A program made the translations under genes and the position numbers. Under the pieces are notes generated by a model. That model searched no databases and was not told the origin of the DNA. It was given only the letters and a program-made list of their open reading frames with translations. Of a DNA stretch of 64,000 nt, positions 61,146 to 64,000 are shown piece by piece (positions within the stretch are counted from its first letter, which is position 1; the number at the start of each line of letters is the position of its first letter). The stretch comes from Stanieria cyanosphaera PCC 7437 (GTDB lineage Bacteria > Cyanobacteriota > Cyanobacteriia > Cyanobacteriales > Xenococcaceae). The stretch lies in the NCBI RefSeq assembly GCF_000317575.1, contig NC_019748.1:2748501-2812500 (forward strand). Reading direction: 5' to 3'.

Positions 61146-63404
61146 TTAAAACCATTCATCATCATCATCATCCCAATCATTTTCATAGGGAATATTTTGA
61201 GGACGGTTACGACTATTGTAGTACCGAGATTGCGCACTACTATTACTATCTGAATAAGAAGAATTTCTGGGCTGATAGCGGTTTTGACTGTCGTCATAGC
61301 TGCGAGAACCATAATCATCACGGTAATTAGTCCGAGGTTCTGGTCTGCGATCGCTACTGGGACGATAATCATCACGGTAATTACCCTGATAATTATTAGG
61401 ATCGTCATCCCAACTGTCACGACTATCACGAACTGGACTATTATCCCAACCACCAGCGTTAGGAGGACGATAATCATCGCGGTAGTTAGAACGACGGGTA
61501 TCGTAGGAATAATCCTCGTCTATCTTGTTATCATCACCAATAAAGGTACGACGAATTGCACCGAAAAAGTCATCATCTTCTTCATCTTCGTATTGCAATC
61601 TCACTTCTCGATTTAACTCGTATAAAGTATCTTGTAAATCTGCTTGCGCTCTATCTAAAGTTATTTCATCATTTTGTTCTAGACTTCTAAGAATATCTTC
61701 ACATAAAGTATCGATCCGACGACGATAGTAGGTTGCAAATTGAGAGCCAAAATCAAGAGTAACTTCTTTTAATCTCCGTTGTGCTTGATCGGTTAAAGCC
61801 TTGGCATTATTGCGTTTTTCGACCTTTTCTTTTCTTTCTCGATCCTGTTGAGAAAATTGTTCTGCTTCCTGAATCATCCGATTAATTTCGATTTCAGGCA
61901 GATTAGAAGCCCCTTGCACTGTAATTCCTTGTTCTCTTCCCGTAGTTTTATCTCTAGCTGTTACTTGCAAAATTCCGTTAGCATCGATATCAAAAGAAAC
62001 TTGAATTTGTGGAATACCTCTAGGTGCAGGTGGAATACCAGTTAGTTTAAATCTACCCAAAGATTTGTTGCCTGCTGCCATTTCCCTTTCCCCTTGCAGG
62101 GCATGGATTTCAACCATAGTTTGATTGTTTTCCCCAGTCGAAAAGATATCCGAACGACGTACTGGAATAGTAGTATTGCGAGGAATCAACTTCTTCATCA
62201 CACCACCAATGGTTTCTAAACCCAAGGATAGAGGAGTTACATCTAACAATAAAATATCTTTAACTTCATTAGTTAAAATACCAGCTTGAATGGCAGCACC
62301 AATCGCTACTACTTCATCAGGGTTCACATTTTGATTAGGCTCAAGATCGATATAACTGCGAACTAAGTCTTGTACCATCGGAATACGGGTTGAACCACCG
62401 ACTAAAACCACTTCATTAATTTGAATTGGACTAATACCTGCATCAGAAATAGCTCTTTTCAGAGGACGACGCAGACGACTAACTAAATCTCCACACAATT
62501 CCTCAAATTTCGGGCGAGAAAGCTTAGTTTCGATATGTTTTGGACCTTCTGGGGTAGCGGTAATGAAAGGTAGGTTGATTTCGGTAACTGTAACTCCCGA
62601 TAGTTCAATTTTGGCTTTTTCGGCTGCTTCCGTTAGTCTTTGGAGTGATTGTCGATCTTTGCGCAAATCTACTCCTTCTTTTTCCAGAAATTCTTCTGCT
62701 AACCAATCAACAATTCTTTTATCAAAATCATTACCTCCTAATTGAGTATCGCCACTGGTAGCTTTGACTTCAAAAACCTTATCTCCCACCTCTAAAATTG
62801 AAACATCAAATGTACCTCCACCGAGGTCAAATACCATAATTGTTTGACTGCGTTTTTGGTCTAAACCATAAGCCAAAGCTGCTGCGGTAGGTTCATTGAT
62901 GATCCGTAATACTTCTAACCCAGCAATTCTACCTGCATCTCTGGTAGCTTGTCTTTGAGCATCGTTAAAATAAGCTGGTACGGTGATGACTGCGCTGGTA
63001 ATTTCTTCTCCTAAATACCGACTAGCTTCATCAGCTAATTTACGCAAAATCATCGCTGAAATTTCTTCTGGGGCGAATTCTTTTTTGAGACGAGGACAAC
63101 GTATTTTAATATTTCCTAATTCATCACGACGAATAGTATAGGGAACTCGTTTTGATTCTGGTTGTAATTCAGCATATTTTCTCCCCATAAATCTTTTAAT
63201 CCCATAAAAAGTGTTTTGAGGATTTAATACTGTTTGTCGTCGTGCCATTTGTCCGACTAGTAGTTCGCCATCTTTATTAAAACCAACTACCGATGGAGTA
63301 GTACGCATACCTTCTGAATTAGCGACTACTACAGGCTTCCCGCCTTCCATGACGGCGACTACGGAATTAGTTGTTCCCAAGTCAATGCCGACTACTCTTC
63401 CCAT
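61146..63404 (-). CDS. dnaK3: Hsp70 chaperone with disordered repeat tail (DnaK3-type)
   Basis: A 752-residue Hsp70. The nucleotide-binding domain includes [31 protein letters not shown] and [16 protein letters not shown]. The substrate domain begins [15 protein letters not shown]. The lid ends near residue 600. After it comes a tail of about 130 residues that is rich in Asp, Arg, Tyr and Ser, with repeats of NYRDDYRP or NYRDDYGS, ending [10 protein letters not shown]. This C-terminal extension and the downstream J gene match cyanobacterial DnaK3, an essential, partly thylakoid-associated chaperone. Length is greater than that of typical DnaK (about 635). It probably leads an operon with dnaJ3 and trmH. 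Confidence 0.9.
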   Translation of the reverse strand: MGRVVGIDLGTTNSVVAVMEGGKPVVVANSEGMRTTPSVVGFNKDGELLVGQMARRQTVLNPQNTFYGIKRFMGRKYAELQPESKRVPYTIRRDELGNIKIRCPRLKKEFAPEEISAMILRKLADEASRYLGEEITSAVITVPAYFNDAQRQATRDAGRIAGLEVLRIINEPTAAALAYGLDQKRSQTIMVFDLGGGTFDVSILEVGDKVFEVKATSGDTQLGGNDFDKRIVDWLAEEFLEKEGVDLRKDRQSLQRLTEAAEKAKIELSGVTVTEINLPFITATPEGPKHIETKLSRPKFEELCGDLVSRLRRPLKRAISDAGISPIQINEVVLVGGSTRIPMVQDLVRSYIDLEPNQNVNPDEVVAIGAAIQAGILTNEVKDILLLDVTPLSLGLETIGGVMKKLIPRNTTIPVRRSDIFSTGENNQTMVEIHALQGEREMAAGNKSLGRFKLTGIPPAPRGIPQIQVSFDIDANGILQVTARDKTTGREQGITVQGASNLPEIEINRMIQEAEQFSQQDRERKEKVEKRNNAKALTDQAQRRLKEVTLDFGSQFATYYRRRIDTLCEDILRSLEQNDEITLDRAQADLQDTLYELNREVRLQYEDEEDDDFFGAIRRTFIGDDNKIDEDYSYDTRRSNYRDDYRPPNAGGWDNSPVRDSRDSWDDDPNNYQGNYRDDYRPSSDRRPEPRTNYRDDYGSRSYDDSQNRYQPRNSSYSDSNSSAQSRYYNSRNRPQNIPYENDWDDDDDEWF

Positions 63405-63714
63405 GCGTGCTTTATTCTCCTAGAATCGTTCCCTATAAATTTTATTGCCAGCAGATTATTATTTTAGTTTGTACTATAGCTTGCTCTAGTATATTTTCTC
63501 CAGAATTTACTGCAACAATAATAGCTACATTAAACCTATGATAGTTCTTTAATCTCTTTCTTTAATCATAGCCAATCCTCAGTTACCAGTTTTAGGGCGT
63601 GTCGTCAATTAAGCTAAACGACATTGGCTGTTGTTCTCCATTGATCGTCTTTTAAGGTATAGCGTCTGATCACCAAATTATCATTTCTCAAAAGTGCGAT
63701 CGCGCTTTGGCTAA
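63405..63714. other. 310-bp spacer upstream of dnaK3
   Basis: AT-rich sequence with a HIP1-like GCGATCGCGC at about 63697. AGAATAAAGC lies immediately before the dnaK3 start when read on the - strand. No sigma-32-type box, CIRCE inverted repeat or gene could be recognised. Confidence 0.4.
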
Positions 63715-64000
63715 CTATTCTTTGTTTTCAGTAGAAGATTTTGTTCTGGATTTTCTGGTTTTGAATATCATAGCGATAATTATCATACCTGCGATCGCAG
63801 TAAACAACCAGGGTAAAAAGTTCAATGATGATTGATTATTACGATTATTTGTGGCAAGAATAATTGGATTTGGTTGACTATTTTGTTCCTGTGTGGATTG
63901 AGTAATTCCAGGACTAACATTGACTGTATAACTAAGTTTAAAAGGTTTAAAATCTCCTTCTAATTTTGGTTTTCCACTAATTTCTAATTGATAACTGCCT
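63715..64000 (-). CDS. 3' end of a membrane-anchored protein of unknown function (partial)
   Basis: The last 95 codons of a gene that continues past the right edge. The visible part begins GSYQLEISGKPKLEGDFKPF, a beta-rich extracytoplasmic domain. Next is a Gln/Asn-rich linker (STQEQNSQPNP, NNRNNQSS), then a single C-terminal membrane helix NFLPWLFTAIAGMIIIAMIF, and a short basic tail ending KSSTENKE. The layout is that of a surface or periplasmic domain tethered by its C-terminus. The family cannot be decided from this fragment. Confidence 0.7.
   Translation of the reverse strand, partial: GSYQLEISGKPKLEGDFKPFKLSYTVNVSPGITQSTQEQNSQPNPIILATNNRNNQSSLNFLPWLFTAIAGMIIIAMIFKTRKSRTKSSTENKE

Noticed and set aside
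61106-61616. Open frames rich in Ile/Thr/His opposite the dnaK3 tail
   Set aside because: They are antisense shadows of the repetitive Asp/Arg/Tyr codons of the DnaK3 C-terminus, with no start context or family likeness.
1-64000. tRNA and rRNA genes
   Set aside because: Both strands were looked over for T-loop GTTCRANTC patterns with a matching acceptor stem, and for rRNA landmarks. None was convincing.

Overview
This window is chromosomal DNA from a low-GC cyanobacterium. The evidence is photosystem I genes (psaL, psaI), the NDH-1 subunit gene ndhO, the nitrogen regulator ntcA, a split-intein dnaE (N-terminal half), a CobA-HemD fusion, a myxoxanthophyll-type carotenoid desaturase, dnaK3-dnaJ3, and very frequent HIP1 octamers (GCGATCGC). 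The many intergenic palindromes and the set of small cyanobacterium-specific proteins suggest a unicellular or pleurocapsalean (Stanieria-like) genome; that placement is inference.

Layout. 0-8 kb: a LuxR-type response regulator, a possible cobalamin-riboswitch-like RNA, a cupin protein, dnaE-N ending in a split intein, a DNA-phosphorothioation-associated methyltransferase with an internal duplication, uridine phosphorylase and a HicBA toxin-antitoxin pair. 8-18 kb: an orphaned MntA antitoxin with a broken HepT toxin gene, then an RND efflux locus (pump and adaptor) split by a type II restriction-modification unit whose nuclease gene carries an amber stop, then a two-component system facing the adaptor. 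18-31 kb: a secreted Pro-rich protein, a relic of a two-partner-secretion adhesin, an Xre regulator flanked by a duplicated cysQ end, cysQ, a glycosyltransferase, ndhO, pgk, crtD, an intact IS701-type insertion sequence, and an apparently transposase-less IS200/IS605-like remnant. 31-46 kb: a repeat-containing secreted protein, a second copy of the Pro-rich protein, dapL, rnc, psaL-psaI, a Rof-like protein, a site-2 protease, cobA-hemD and murF, two tandem paralogues of unknown function, a decayed OmpR-family regulator, a CigR-like protein, a potassium channel and argD. 46-55 kb: two 152-bp direct repeats bracket about 7.7 kb holding a giant RTX-lipase gene, a small membrane protein and a membrane-anchored WD40 protein. 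55-64 kb: a GH24 lysozyme, a DUF3084 coiled-coil protein, ntcA, fabI, trmH, dnaJ3, dnaK3 and the 3' end of an unknown membrane-anchored protein.

The core genes look ordinary. The most interesting items are: (i) the 152-bp direct repeats, which contain a tiny ORF, a 22-bp-spaced internal repeat and a possible small RNA, and which bracket the lipase island; (ii) the paired Pro-rich genes, whose Shine-Dalgarno region is perfectly complementary to a conserved sequence just before their terminators; (iii) the two tandem proteins of unknown family; (iv) a Rof (Rho-inhibitor)-like protein in a phylum thought to lack Rho; (v) a consensus CRP site beside a possible promoter with a G9 spacer; and (vi) the TnpB/omega-RNA-like remnant. 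Database searches and RNA folding could not be run, so family names rest on motif recognition.
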